Shown here one piece after another: positions 1-9,030 of a stretch of 21,907 nt of DNA. The stretch is from the NCBI RefSeq assembly GCF_000275845.1, contig NW_006766900.1, forward strand, positions 539,985 through 561,891, in the 5' to 3' direction. This stretch comes from Dichomitus squalens LYAD-421 SS1 (lineage: Eukaryota; Basidiomycota; Agaricomycetes; Polyporales; Polyporaceae). Position numbers and translations under genes: made by a program. Numbering within the stretch: the first letter of the stretch is position 1; every line of letters starts with the position of its first letter. The notes beneath the pieces are model-generated. The model saw only the letters and a program-made list of their open reading frames with translations, ran no database searches and was not told the origin of the DNA.

Positions 1-30
1 AAAGCTAGTCTTCACGCAGAGAGCGACAGA

Positions 31-112
31 CTAGTCCCAATGACCAAGTTATACATTAGCAATCGAAGAGGGATACAACGCTATGGTCACTCACCTAGTC
101 CCAATGACCAAG
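31..112. repeat. 18-bp direct repeat, two exact copies
   Basis: The 18-mer CTAGTCCCAATGACCAAG occurs exactly at 31-48 and again at 95-112, starting 64 bp apart. The bases between the copies are not alike, so this is a pair of short direct repeats, not a clean 64-bp tandem unit. No ORF with coding character spans it. It could be the edge of a larger repeat that continues to the left of the window. Confidence 0.8.
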
Positions 113-474
113 AGGTCGAGATGGGGACTAGGGAGCGCCTAGGGGGGTCCTTATATACTAGAGGGCTGCTTAGCAACCAAGGACAAGGCGCGAGAGCGAG
201 GCAGTGAAGATGACAAAGGGAGAACAAAGGGCGAGAAAGAAAAGGCAAGGGCATGGCGATCACGGGAACGTAGCATGCGGCTGTGGGAACGTATCTACAG
301 TGTCCAAACTGGGATGAGCTAGGAAAGGAAACGGTCCGGAAATGGAAGGTGGGCGTCAAAGGGAAGGGAATGGGCGGCAAAAAGGGGTGTCTGTCCAACG
401 TCCATGACACCTGTCACCAGTAATGCGCTGGGAACCACGACCACAATGTCTGCGTATATGGTGCATAGCCCATT

Positions 475-618
475 GGATGCATCCGCAGTGGTCTATGGTG
501 CATCTACAACCTATGGATGCATCCGTATGCTAGATGTACCACGTGCCCTATGGATGCACCCGTCTACCATAGCTTGGATGCATCCGTCGGGTGGTGGAGC
601 ACCAGTACGGATGCATCT
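475..618. repeat. Cluster of GGATGCATCC palindromes
   Basis: Perfect 10-bp palindromes GGATGCATCC lie at 475-484, 515-524 and 576-585. One-mismatch copies lie at 552-561 (GGATGCACCC) and 609-618 (GGATGCATCT). Looser TATGGTGCAT copies lie near 459 and 495. Starts are 24-40 bp apart, and several copies are preceded by CTATG. The last copy overlaps the stop codon of the truncated HET fragment next door. The spacers differ, so this is a loose degenerate array rather than a CRISPR or a simple satellite. Function unknown. Confidence 0.75.
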
Positions 619-796
619 AAACTACTGAATACCTACTTGTTCCATCCTTGTTGCATTTCTTCTTCAGCTTCTGAATCTCCTTGAACGACTGCTCGTCCTT
701 CCCCCATACGTGCGAGAGGATAGCGTAGCCGCCAGGGACCGCATTGGGGTCAATGAAGTAGTGGAGCTCCGTGCGATCAGTGCTGAGGAGCCACAT
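617..796 (-). pseudogene. Truncated HET-domain gene, N-terminal fragment
   Basis: Reading from the ATG at 796 gives 59 codons. The first 43 or so match the N-termini of the three long HET genes in this window: it starts MWLLSTDRTELHYF, contains PGGYAILSHVWG, then an EQSFKEIQKL stretch. After about residue 50 the match stops and a TAG ends the frame at 617-619, within the GGATGCATCC repeat cluster. The DTCCIDK and RGWTLQE blocks of the HET domain are absent, so no complete HET fold can be made. A GTAGGT just before the end could act as a splice donor, but I found no matching downstream exon. Upstream, a 5'UTR intron (802-863) like that of the intact genes seems preserved. I read it as a decayed or truncated fourth copy. 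Confidence 0.75.
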
Positions 797-801
797 ACTG
801 A

Positions 802-863
802 CTGCATGATCAATGTGTCTCCATTAGTTGTGCTTGTCAGTCAAAGATCAAATGATAATGTAC
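802..863 (-). other. Predicted 5'UTR intron of the HET fragment
   Basis: On the minus strand a GTACAT donor (at 863) and a TGCAG acceptor (ending at 802) enclose 62 nt with CTGAC and CTAAT branch-like motifs. The acceptor lies 5 nt before the ATG at 796. The three long HET genes have a predicted intron in the same place, which supports common descent. Weaker donor than in the other copies. Confidence 0.35.
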
Positions 864-2881
864 CGTGTCGCTGCTATCAAGGACCTCGCACCTAGTAGGA
901 GGGAAGCGGAGGAATATGTCGTCGGAAAGATAGGCAGTCTCTGTAAAATACACACAGCGAGTGATCAGCGAAGAATCACCAGCACGGCCCATATCACTGA
1001 TTGTGCGATCACAGAATGAAAATACGCCAATCCACTATGCAGCAATGCAAAGTGCCACAATGCCTCGGCGGGGGCAATCCACGAAGTCATCAGCAAATGT
1101 GCGAAACCGTGCCAGCGGCAATGCCATGTGTGGCAAGATTGGTAACGCCTAAAATGGCAAGCTGGGAATTGCAACACCTAAGCTCGCCATTGCAAACCCT
1201 GGGTGGGGCGAGGCAATAACAAGGCTGTCGGGGAGTCTGATGACAATGACATTTTATACAAGAAGCTCGCCATATAATATCATAGAATGACCATCTTTTG
1301 ACATGCATACAGGATTGAAACTACACGGGCACGACAAATGCAGGTCGGCTCTTCGTGTGCCACGCAGGCAAGTGCGCATCCGCACGCAACACAAGGACTA
1401 CCAACTTCTTGACTGCATCAACCCGCTCCATCCCGCACACTCCAGAATCTCACGCGTCACCACTACCACCATTGCTCGTTGGGCACCGCTCTCACCGACC
1501 AGCTGTGGGCCGGATGTAAAGGTCAGTTCCGCCCCTTCTATTTCACACGTCAGCCTTCCGGGCTCAGAACAAGCAAAGTGCCCGTGTATTCCAGTCCAAG
1601 CCCCATGCCTCAAAGTCGCCTTTCTACCACGAGCATACGGAAGAGCTCTACGTTTTCCACTGGCATGCATTCTACGGCAGCTGTTGATCGAGTCCCTCTA
1701 TCCAAGCCCATGGCTGCATCAATTAGATCTACACGATCGACTGCATCAACAGTTGTGCAGGCACTACTAATCCCAGCAGAACACTGCCCGGTTCCTCTCC
1801 AGCTTCGTCCAATATGACAGCAAGTGAGAACTACGTTCACGGCAGCGCGTTCTGAACCAACACAAAGTAGCGTGGAGAGGACACGGAAGACATGTGCAGC
1901 TTCCTTGATGTCGACATTGACCGTCCAACGGCTTGTACCGCGTCCGTACGCTCGATGATCTCGACCAGGTCCATGGCTACTCACAAGTCCACTGCACGAT
2001 CAGTGTCTGACGCTCCTGCGCTCCCTGCCAAGTCGTCAACGGCTGCATTAATGACCACCTTGTCATACGTTCTTGGCGATTGCCTTAGCGTATCAATGGC
2101 TTGTGGGTACAAGAGCCATGGGTTAGGGTTGAGGGTGCAGATCGTGGCCAGTCTCAATACGGGGGGAACGTTTGGCATACATGAGGTCATAAGTCGCGAC
2201 CTGTCAATCACTTTGTCTTCTTTCTCAAAAGCCCGGGCGCATGCACAGGTCAGTCATCGCCCCTCTCCTCTCTCCCACCATCGACATGCTCAAAACTCTG
2301 ACTGGGCCGACACTATCACCGCTGACGCACCGTACAATACCTGAACAAGGTCGCCCCACAACATCGGCCCAGGCTGCTTCTTCTTCCTGGGCGAACTGCT
2401 GTCCTTCACCCTTTGCAGGTTCTCTACCGGTGCTCTCTCCCTTGACGTCAATACCAGGCCCGTCCGCAGATGTGTTTTAGGATCTGACCCGTTTCTGCAC
2501 TGTCACCCCATGTAGCCCTTACGTCTTTCTGTCCGGTGTCTTGGATGTATGTCTGTTCGCCGTAGCTGACATGTCTTTTTCGTCGCACATATGCAGTAGA
2601 TTGGATGCATTGAGCTGGGCCATATGACAGGTATGTGCTTACTTCTCGCTGCTTGGCAAAGACAACTATGCTAATACCCTGCATACGTGTGGGAAGGTGC
2701 ATTACGCGCTGCGCTGAGATGAGCGCTGTCCCTCGTTCTTGGCCACAGGTTGACTCCAGTTGCTCTCCTCGGCTCCATCTATTCCTCGATCAACATTGGC
2801 CGGCACACCCACGTACGTCCTATTCTTTCGTCCCTCCAGTCTTCTTGTCTCACCGTATCCTACTCCCAAACTCCCGCTGCA
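864..2881. other. Unassigned stretch, no supported gene
   Basis: Several ORFs of 60-155 codons overlap on both strands, but none shows a domain I recognise, a consistent codon pattern, or a good exon chain. The longest (1303-1770 plus, 1892-2344 plus, 1610-1984 minus) are rich in Ser, Arg, Pro and Thr, as expected of random frames in this base composition. Decayed coding sequence is possible around 1400-2200, but I cannot name a family. Confidence 0.4.
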
Positions 2882-3052
2882 ATGTCCGAGCTGGCCGAAG
2901 TCGGGGCGTCGCACCTCCCTCAGCTGTTCTACTCTGTGCTTCCCTCGACTCCTCCAGCACCTGTGAGCTTGGAGATCGGAACAGCGAAGAAGGCGGAGGA
3001 GAGCATCACGCGGGTCATCAGCGAGACCAAGGGCGTGTGGCCGTTCCCATGA
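2882..3052 (+). CDS. Possible small ORF or 3' exon, unknown product
   Basis: From an ATG at 2882 the frame runs 56 codons to a TGA at 3050-3052. The C-terminal half (AKKAEESITRVISETKGVWP) looks like an amphipathic helix followed by a Trp/Pro end, unlike most chance frames nearby. The frame stays open upstream to about 2750, including VALLGSIYSSINIG. An intron may end at 2748 (GGCCACAG) or 2759 (ACTCCAG), which would make this the last exon of a longer plus-strand gene with a GTATGT donor near 2631. The sequence after the stop is AT-rich (AACATAATTTAATACG), which suits a 3' end. I do not recognise the family. It would be the only plus-strand gene supported in the window. Confidence 0.25.
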   Translation: MSELAEVGASHLPQLFYSVLPSTPPAPVSLEIGTAKKAEESITRVISETKGVWPFP

Positions 3053-4106
3053 ACTTATTGTGTTGTAGTTAACATAATTTAATACGATTTTTCGCGTATA
3101 TACCTGTGTGATATCATATCGGGTTTTCGGGCAGTGTGCTTGCGATGGATGCACATTGCCAAACCACTACTTGACCAGGTGTACGATGCTAATGGCACTA
3201 GAACACCCTACTCACATGATAATCCCTGGCTGAGCGCGCCCATGTGTTCCAGTGCAAGCTTATTGAATATGATGACGGCCCGATATACTACAGTGATCAC
3301 AAATATTAAGCTCTCATATCTAATGCCAATAGACCACCTATCTCGTTAAGACTAGTCTTACAATGAAAGCTGATATAAACACTCCTTATATTGCCAATAC
3401 AACCTACATTACAATGATTCGACATCTTTGCTGATGGTCTTGAAGCGAACCAACCAAAGGGGTCTTTGCGTGTCCAGCGAGGGGAGCCTTGACGCCTACC
3501 CATGGCATGCTGGCATTAGGGACAAATTATTGAATGAATTTAGGCTAGACGGAACACAGTACCAAGTCCAGAGTGTCTGATATCACCAATGAGGGGAGGG
3601 GAGATGAGATGGGCGCGAACGAGGACTGGCAGATGCGAGTCGGGTCCGTGTGAGGTCGCAAGCACGTGACTGAGTGGGAAGTCGCGGTCCTGTCGAAGCT
3701 GCGATGTACATACGTTCACTCGCCGCAAACCGCGCTCCGACTCTCCTCGCTCGGTGGAAGCAAGTCCGTGCGGATCGCATTGATCGCATGACTGTCCTTG
3801 TGTAAACCAGTCGCCCTGCATCGCCGTCTTCTCTCCTCCTGTCGAAGTCACTGCACCATCCTATCTTCCTCTCGCTCCATAACAGGTCACGGTCATGCAG
3901 GGAGCTTCTGTATCTGTTTCTGCTGTTCCCGGGAGTCCTTGCATTCTCTGATGTGCTCATCTTGCATCTCTAGCTCTCTACCCTCCTCACCTCCTCGACG
4001 AAGCAGATCGTCATCACTGTTCGTCAGCTGTAACACTACTTCTATTCTTGCGACTTCTGGCCCGCAGAGGTCACCGCCAACCTCGGCGACGTTGGCTTAT
4101 TGGACT
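3053..4106. other. Unassigned stretch, no supported gene
   Basis: 3053-3540 is relatively AT-rich with no ORF of note. 3540-4106 has overlapping Ser/Arg-rich frames on both strands without a recognisable domain. Nothing is annotated here with confidence. Confidence 0.4.
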
Positions 4107-4560
4107 CTGAAGAGACGATAGCTGATCCTGTCGCGTCCCGGCCGGCAAGCCGCTTCCTGCTCCCCGTGCGCCATCACTCCAGCCCAAGTTCGCAACGCCC
4201 TGCATTTCTGCGCATGGCACGTTCGGCGGCTTCAACGCGGGCCCCACGACGCGGGCAACGACACCGCGATCACTGATATCGGCACAATCTGCTTCTACGA
4301 CGCGAACACATGTGCGGAGGGCAACGTTGAATGAGAGCAGCACGGAGATGCTTGATTGGTTCCGGGTAAGTCTCTGTCTCTTGCTCGTGCGCATGTGTAC
4401 GTGGGTGGACCAATGCCGCTGGCCATGCGTTGTGCTGATAGCGGATCGCGATCCATTCAAACTGCACCTCCACATCGATCTCCTCCAGCCTCTCCGCGAT
4501 GCGCACGGGCGCAAGCGCGGGCTTGGAGTCACCATCGCCGTCGAGAGCGTCAGCAACAAG
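4107..4560. pseudogene. Coding-like scraps, possibly a decayed gene
   Basis: Two segments read like protein but do not join. On the plus strand, 4109-4333 is open and includes NDTAITDIGTICFYDANTC before a TGA. On the minus strand, about 4412-4555 is open and includes LAPVRIAERLEEIDVEVQ followed by FEWIAIR, a plausible helix-strand pattern. A GTAAGT at 4359 could be a plus-strand donor. The two strands compete over the same area, there is no clear start, and no family is recognised. This may be remnants of one or two genes or chance. Confidence 0.2.
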
Positions 4561-5822
4561 TCGAGCGTGCGGAGCGCGCCGCCTCGCTCCCCGTCTGATC
4601 TTGGGGCGATAGGCTTGGAGTCTTGTTCGCTTCAGGGCAGTGGGTGTATGCGGTGCGGGGTTCGCCCTATCGTCCCCCTCTCATCCAATCAGCTACATCT
4701 GTACTAGCCGACCGACTATACCCTACAGGCCCTCCTGCGTCAGTAATCAGTTTCGCCGTCGGCATGCCTCCCTTGCGGGCCGCCGCGCGCGTCGTCGCAT
4801 GTACTGTCCTTACCCAAACGGATACCCAATAGGCCGCGCACCGATCTCCTACCACACGTGTCAACGATCCGGACGATTGGTGCTATCATTAGAGCAGTTG
4901 CGTGTCACCCATTGTGCTTCGATGTCGCTGTTCTGTGTTTGCGTGCCGTATTGTCCATCTACTCAATGGCACTCGCTGTTTTGACGTGATGGACTGTTCT
5001 GCATGACATCTGTGAAGCGAAGAATTACATGCGGGGACAGCGGTACGTAGAGGGAGTGCCATGGCATAGGTATCGTACAGTGGATCGACATATATGCAGA
5101 TCGCAGTGCCATAGAGATTGCTATCGGGGAGGGAGCCATGCGGAGGCGCGAACGCATGCGCAAATACTCCGTACCATGCATAGTCTTCGAGATGCATACG
5201 GAAACGTGGTTGGGCCGCGACCAGGAAGCTATCGTACAGCCCGCAGGCGGAGCACAGAGATGCTATCCTACTAGTAGTACGACCGACGACTTCGACGACC
5301 GTGAGGAAGAAATATGCGAAGGATGCAATGAGAACCAGGATCGAGACGGGACGAATCACGGTTCACGACGACGTGAACCGCGGGCGGACGCGGCGTCCCC
5401 CAGAGCCGGAAGCCAGGTCAGAGCAGGACAACTGGTACTCCCCAAGAAACGTGAGGTGTAAAGGTGCCGTGGAGCGACGCAGAGGGGCCAATTCACGGTC
5501 TCAAGAAGTGGATACGCCAAACGGGTCGTCTTGGGTCCTGCGGGAAGTCTACAGGTTTGCACAGCTGGCTGTCTTGCCAACATTACAACACTGTATCGGT
5601 GTGCTCAGACGGAGCGACGTACCAGGTCTGCAGGGTACGATATCAACATCAAGCGAGGTCTTCACGCCGTGTCAGATGCGTTTCACCAAGGCCTTCTGTA
5701 CATATCCAGGACCATCAGCTTCGGCGACTCCCATGATGTTCAATACGTCAGTGTCTCTTGATATGATGACGCACATCTGCTGAGATAATTATACACATTA
5801 TTGTGCTGAAGCCAGTCCTTAC
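4561..5822. other. Unassigned stretch, no supported gene
   Basis: Overlapping frames occur on both strands. One minus frame (4889-5359) opens with a hydrophobic run, but its first codon is GTG and the rest is not protein-like. Minus frames between about 5460 and 5780 hop phase (CVIISRDTDVLNIMGVAEAD in one, a Cys-rich piece in another). They may be the rest of the secreted-type ORF that starts at 5895, but no consistent exon chain was found. Confidence 0.3.
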
Positions 5823-5895
5823 CGAAGGGAGTCGCAACTGGCCCGCCTGCCAAGTAGAGTAAGCAAAAGGCCAATGTGACCGCAACCACCCTCAT
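5823..5895 (-). CDS. Possible first exon encoding a signal peptide
   Basis: An ATG at 5893-5895 opens a frame starting MRVVAVTLAFCLLYLAGG then PVATPF. This has the charge, hydrophobic core and small-residue end of a secretory signal peptide. A good GTAAGG donor follows at 5822, and CAG acceptors occur about 46 nt further on. However, the in-phase continuation after those acceptors stops within about 10 codons, and a longer frame is reached only with a poor acceptor. It is either the start of a small secreted protein whose later exons I cannot trace, or a relic. Product unknown. Confidence 0.25.
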
Positions 5896-6066
5896 TGCGA
5901 TGATAAGGGTACGAGTAATCGGATGCGTAGCAACAAGGCGGGGAAGTTGCTGGGTGTTCAGTGAGCTAGGGGCGTCGGCCGGTGGTGCAGTAGCAGATTC
6001 TACAGGTCATTACTCTTCGCTACGACGGCGTCAAGCGATCGCTACATCCAAACGAATATGAATGGC

Positions 6067-7998
6067 TTACGTTGCCTGAAGCGTTGAATGAGGCGGTGCC
6101 GGGCGTGCCTCTGCTTGACTTGACTCGAAGGAGAAACCTTCGTTTGCGAGCTGCGACAGCTGCACAACAAATGTTTCTGCAGGATTCATTGAGCACGGAG
6201 TGAAGGACAGCGTGATACGGATCTTCCGGTACACTCGCACGGAGGCTTGGGGTACTTGGGAGAGCATCGTGAAGGTCCTCGTCAGCTCGGGCCATTGCCG
6301 AACGTGGTCAGTCGGACAAGCGTGTTCGGGGATGTCAGGTGGGGGATCGCTGGGATAGAAGCATATGTTCGCCCAGTGTGGACCTGGCTGTCCCAAATCT
6401 CCAGATTCCGATGGGGTATTCGCAGTGCACCGTCCAAGATATAGAACGGCGAAGACTTTCCGGAAGTGCTTAAACGTGAATGCAATAGGAGGAGTACCGT
6501 TCCAAGGCCCTGTGGTCGGCGTTAAAGAGACAAATCGCAGTCGATTGGTGAGGATCCGCTGCATCTCAAGCTTCGGAAAACGGAACGGGGTTGAGAGGGT
6601 GTTGTTGATGGGGATGCGCAACGCTGCGCTCGTGGTGGTCGGAGGGCGATGGGTGATGAAGACGTCCCTCCACTCGGGGGTAAACGTCTGTCCATAGAAA
6701 CGAGGGTGAACAAGATCCGGACCAAGTAAGGTGATGCGGACCACCTCCGTGCTGAACATTCCGGCGCAATGGTAGAGCGGACGCTTCGGATCCGAAGCGT
6801 CAGGACAAGGGCTTAGGAGGAGCCCGATGGTCTGCTTGTCAGACGTGGAGCAGAAAAGGGGGGCAACGATGTATCCAAGGCCTTCGAAAACGGGAACGCG
6901 AGCGTGGACGCCATACGGCGTGATGGAGAGGAAGGGATGCCAACGTCTTGCATGGAGGGACGACCGGGTATCTTTTCTTGGGCGACCTGAACAGAAAATT
7001 GTGTCCTTCAACACGACGAGGTCGTCCAGCATATAATGGGGGCTCACCTCAGAGACCAGCTTTCCCTCGCCTCCGGATGCACGGGAAGGGGTGAACAAAA
7101 TATCCGCCAAGTTCTCGAAGTCAGATGGTGATGCCGCCAACAGGTACGCTTCCCGGACATCGTGGTTATGGTGAACAGTATCAGTACTCTCTCCATCGAG
7201 CAGGGCACGAGAGAGCCCATCGTAGTCTGCTCTCAGTCCCCACGCGAAGAGAGATGGGTCAATTGACTGACGCATGATTTCCTCTTGGAGCCTTCGGAAC
7301 GCCTGCCTTCCCTCTCCGTATAGGATGGGGAGATTGATACCAAAGATCCCGAGGAGGCAGTATGCCTCATCTTCGACTCGCGTGGTCTCCCGCGCGGCTG
7401 CCCAGGACATCCGTTGAGCAATGCTGACGTCCTCTAACTTCATCTCTTTCCGTAAGACTGCCGCCGGTATCCTCGTGATATCCTGCACCAGTTCCGCGAG
7501 CTCTGACTTGCTTCCAAGGATCTCCCAGTCGACAGTGAGGAAAATGAGAAGATGTGGGGCGATGAGCTCCTGCAGGGTCCAGCCGCGTTTGTACCATCGG
7601 CTTGTCCGGAACGCGGATCGGTCGCTCTCTATGGCGACATTGCTGGGGACATCTTGGAGGTACGCGTAGCAGACTTCGGCGAGAGTATAGTAGAGGTACA
7701 GTGAATTGATCGCCTCGGAGAGCTCTGCGCTGCTGGTCTTGTCGATGCAACATGTGTCGTTCCATACCCACCTATACCCATGACGCTCAGCGAGGAGGCA
7801 GCATTCGCGGATATTGGAGGAGACGAGATCCCTGGGGTTCTCTCCGCTCTGAGCGCCGCGAGTACGAAATCCTTGCACGTCCTGAAAGCTTTGCTCGTTC
7901 TCTCCCCAGACGTGCGAGAGGATGGCGTATCCACCAGGAACGCGGTCTGGGGAGACGAAGAAACGCAGTTCGGCTCTGTCGGTGCTGAGTAGCCACAT
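6067..7998 (-). CDS. HET-domain protein, paralog 1 (single ORF, 643 aa)
   Basis: HET proteins are fungal incompatibility/cell-death effectors with a TIR-related fold; that role is known for the family and inferred here. The start is the ATG at 7998 (MWLLSTDRAEL), since the open frame above it has only non-ATG codons and the paralogs start at the same residues. Visible blocks: GGYAILSHVW (22-31), WNDTCCIDK (79-87), ELSEAIN with Tyr-rich tail (92-104), RGWTLQELIAP (138-148), RMSWAA (196-201), EDEAYCLLGIFGI (209-221), LYGEG (226-230), AWG (252-254). A C-terminal domain follows, shared with paralogs 2 and 3: TPYGV, PLYH, FITHRPP, TPFRFP, LGRC, GPHW, PCSMNPAETFVV. No NACHT or other NLR module is present. 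A 61-nt intron-like segment (6987-7047) sits at the paralogs' intron position and is read through here. A GTAAGC donor overlaps the stop, so the true C-terminus may come from one more small exon. It may be functional with intron retention or a recent pseudogene. Confidence 0.8.
   Translation of the reverse strand: MWLLSTDRAELRFFVSPDRVPGGYAILSHVWGENEQSFQDVQGFRTRGAQSGENPRDLVSSNIRECCLLAERHGYRWVWNDTCCIDKTSSAELSEAINSLYLYYTLAEVCYAYLQDVPSNVAIESDRSAFRTSRWYKRGWTLQELIAPHLLIFLTVDWEILGSKSELAELVQDITRIPAAVLRKEMKLEDVSIAQRMSWAAARETTRVEDEAYCLLGIFGINLPILYGEGRQAFRRLQEEIMRQSIDPSLFAWGLRADYDGLSRALLDGESTDTVHHNHDVREAYLLAASPSDFENLADILFTPSRASGGEGKLVSEVSPHYMLDDLVVLKDTIFCSGRPRKDTRSSLHARRWHPFLSITPYGVHARVPVFEGLGYIVAPLFCSTSDKQTIGLLLSPCPDASDPKRPLYHCAGMFSTEVVRITLLGPDLVHPRFYGQTFTPEWRDVFITHRPPTTTSAALRIPINNTLSTPFRFPKLEMQRILTNRLRFVSLTPTTGPWNGTPPIAFTFKHFRKVFAVLYLGRCTANTPSESGDLGQPGPHWANICFYPSDPPPDIPEHACPTDHVRQWPELTRTFTMLSQVPQASVRVYRKIRITLSFTPCSMNPAETFVVQLSQLANEGFSFESSQAEARPAPPHSTLQAT
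6987..7047 (-). other. Intron-like segment inside HET paralog 1
   Basis: The minus strand carries GAG|GTGAGC at 7047 and TTCTGTTCAG| ending at 6987, giving 61 nt. The position matches the phase-0 introns of paralogs 2 and 3, just before the TPYG block. Splicing it out shifts the frame and leads to a TAA about 60 codons later. Retaining it keeps the 643-codon frame open. See the finding on this region. Confidence 0.6.
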
Positions 7999-8012
7999 TG
8001 GTCGGTGTCCCT

Positions 8013-8070
8013 CTTTGTAGGCTCGCGATGAGCAAGTATCCAACTTAAATGGAACATAAATGGGACGAAC
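8013..8070 (-). other. Predicted 5'UTR intron of HET paralog 1
   Basis: Donor GTTCGT (after GCAAG) at 8070 and acceptor CTACAAAG ending at 8013 enclose 58 nt. The acceptor lies 14 nt before the ATG at 7998, the same arrangement as in paralogs 2 (14 nt) and 3 (12 nt). The acceptor lacks a good pyrimidine tract, so this is the weakest of the three. Confidence 0.4.
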
Positions 8071-9030
8071 CTTGCACGACAAAGACAAATCAACGTCGAC
8101 CAGAAGTTGACCTCGGAGGGTTACATGCACTGGCAGTGAAGTGAGCAATCAAGGAAGCCAAGTGTAACTGTTAACGTGAGAACGAAGGAAGCCTGCCTTG
8201 CGGCCAGTGACAAGATCCAGCGTGGTGGAATAGAGCCACATGGCCGCGGGCCGGACGCCTGGTGATCCCTATACTAGCGTTAGCAACAGCAACAAGACCT
8301 TCGTAACCTACCCTCACTGTCCGCCTTCATTTTCACCACTCCATTCGATCGAGCAACAAGGAGTGGTTGTTCTAGAACGACGCGGACGTAGTATGCGATA
8401 CGATAGGCGTACCATATAGTATAATGTGACGTGGCCCATGATCTGGGGCGAACGAGTAGATGCATCGCGAATCACATGTAAATAGCACAGTATCACGTTT
8501 TCGCCCGCTTACCTATAGCAAGGGAAGAACTTTGTCCGCCAAATTGGAAGTTCCCAGTACCAGCGATGGTCTTGGGCTTGTCGGGCGTGCAGCAGAAGAC
8601 GGGTTGGGCTTGGCGCTCGCGAGTCGCGACAGATCGGAGTCCGATATGCCGCGCGCTTCATAAAAACCCCGCGGCTGCTCTGCTCGCCCTGTCCGACGGA
8701 CGGCATCATTCAGTCCATAGTCTCCAGGTAGGACACGGGTTTCGCATTTCGCATTTCCTACCTGAATGAGCTATTGTTATAGCCTCTTACTCAAGTGTCT
8801 CCTGAGTCCTCTCGCACCCACTGGCATATACAGATGACTGAGTGTCCTCGACGCACTCGTCTCTTCACCTGCCCGCCACAAACATATGGGCCAAATTGAG
8901 GTCTTCCCTTGGCAAGTACATCGCAGCCGACGGCACGTGTATAAAACAATAAATTGTATAACAAGTGTAACCTAGCACCAATCCGATGAGCATGACCACA
9001 TAGAGCAAACAGATTGATACTATTGAGCCC
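8071..9030. other. Intergenic stretch between HET 1 and the KRE6-like gene
   Basis: It holds the upstream region of HET paralog 1 and the 3' flank of the KRE6-like gene. 8940-8980 is AT-rich (TATAAAACAATAAATTG). It also has a 9-bp inverted repeat, CAGGTAGGA (8725-8733) with TCCTACCTG (8756-8764), whose loop contains TTTCGCATTTCGCATTTC. A CATAAAAACC box near 8660 and a CCAG|GTAGGA donor-like site could belong to a small plus-strand transcript, but the ORFs behind it are about 20 codons. No gene is called. Confidence 0.4.

Noticed and set aside
475..618. CRISPR array
   Set aside because: The repeat is a 10-bp degenerate palindrome with uneven spacing in a eukaryotic context.
4889..5359. Minus ORF with a hydrophobic N-terminus, as a membrane protein
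   Set aside because: The first codon is GTG, only one hydrophobic run is present, and the rest does not look like protein. No exon chain supports it.
7999..8148. Extended N-terminus of HET paralog 1 up to 8148, and similar extensions of paralogs 2 and 3
   Set aside because: The upstream codons contain no ATG (the frames open with TTG or GTG), the paralogs share no similarity there, and predicted 5'UTR introns fall in this region.
8725..8764. 9-bp inverted repeat as a terminator or transposon end
   Set aside because: The arms are short, there is no target-site duplication or second element end, and factor-independent hairpin terminators are not expected in a fungal nuclear genome.
8896..8962. 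Short plus-strand piece LRSSLGKYIAADGTC as the tail of a fascin-like protein
   Set aside because: It is only about 20 codons, with no upstream exons in phase and no other family feature. The resemblance is probably chance.
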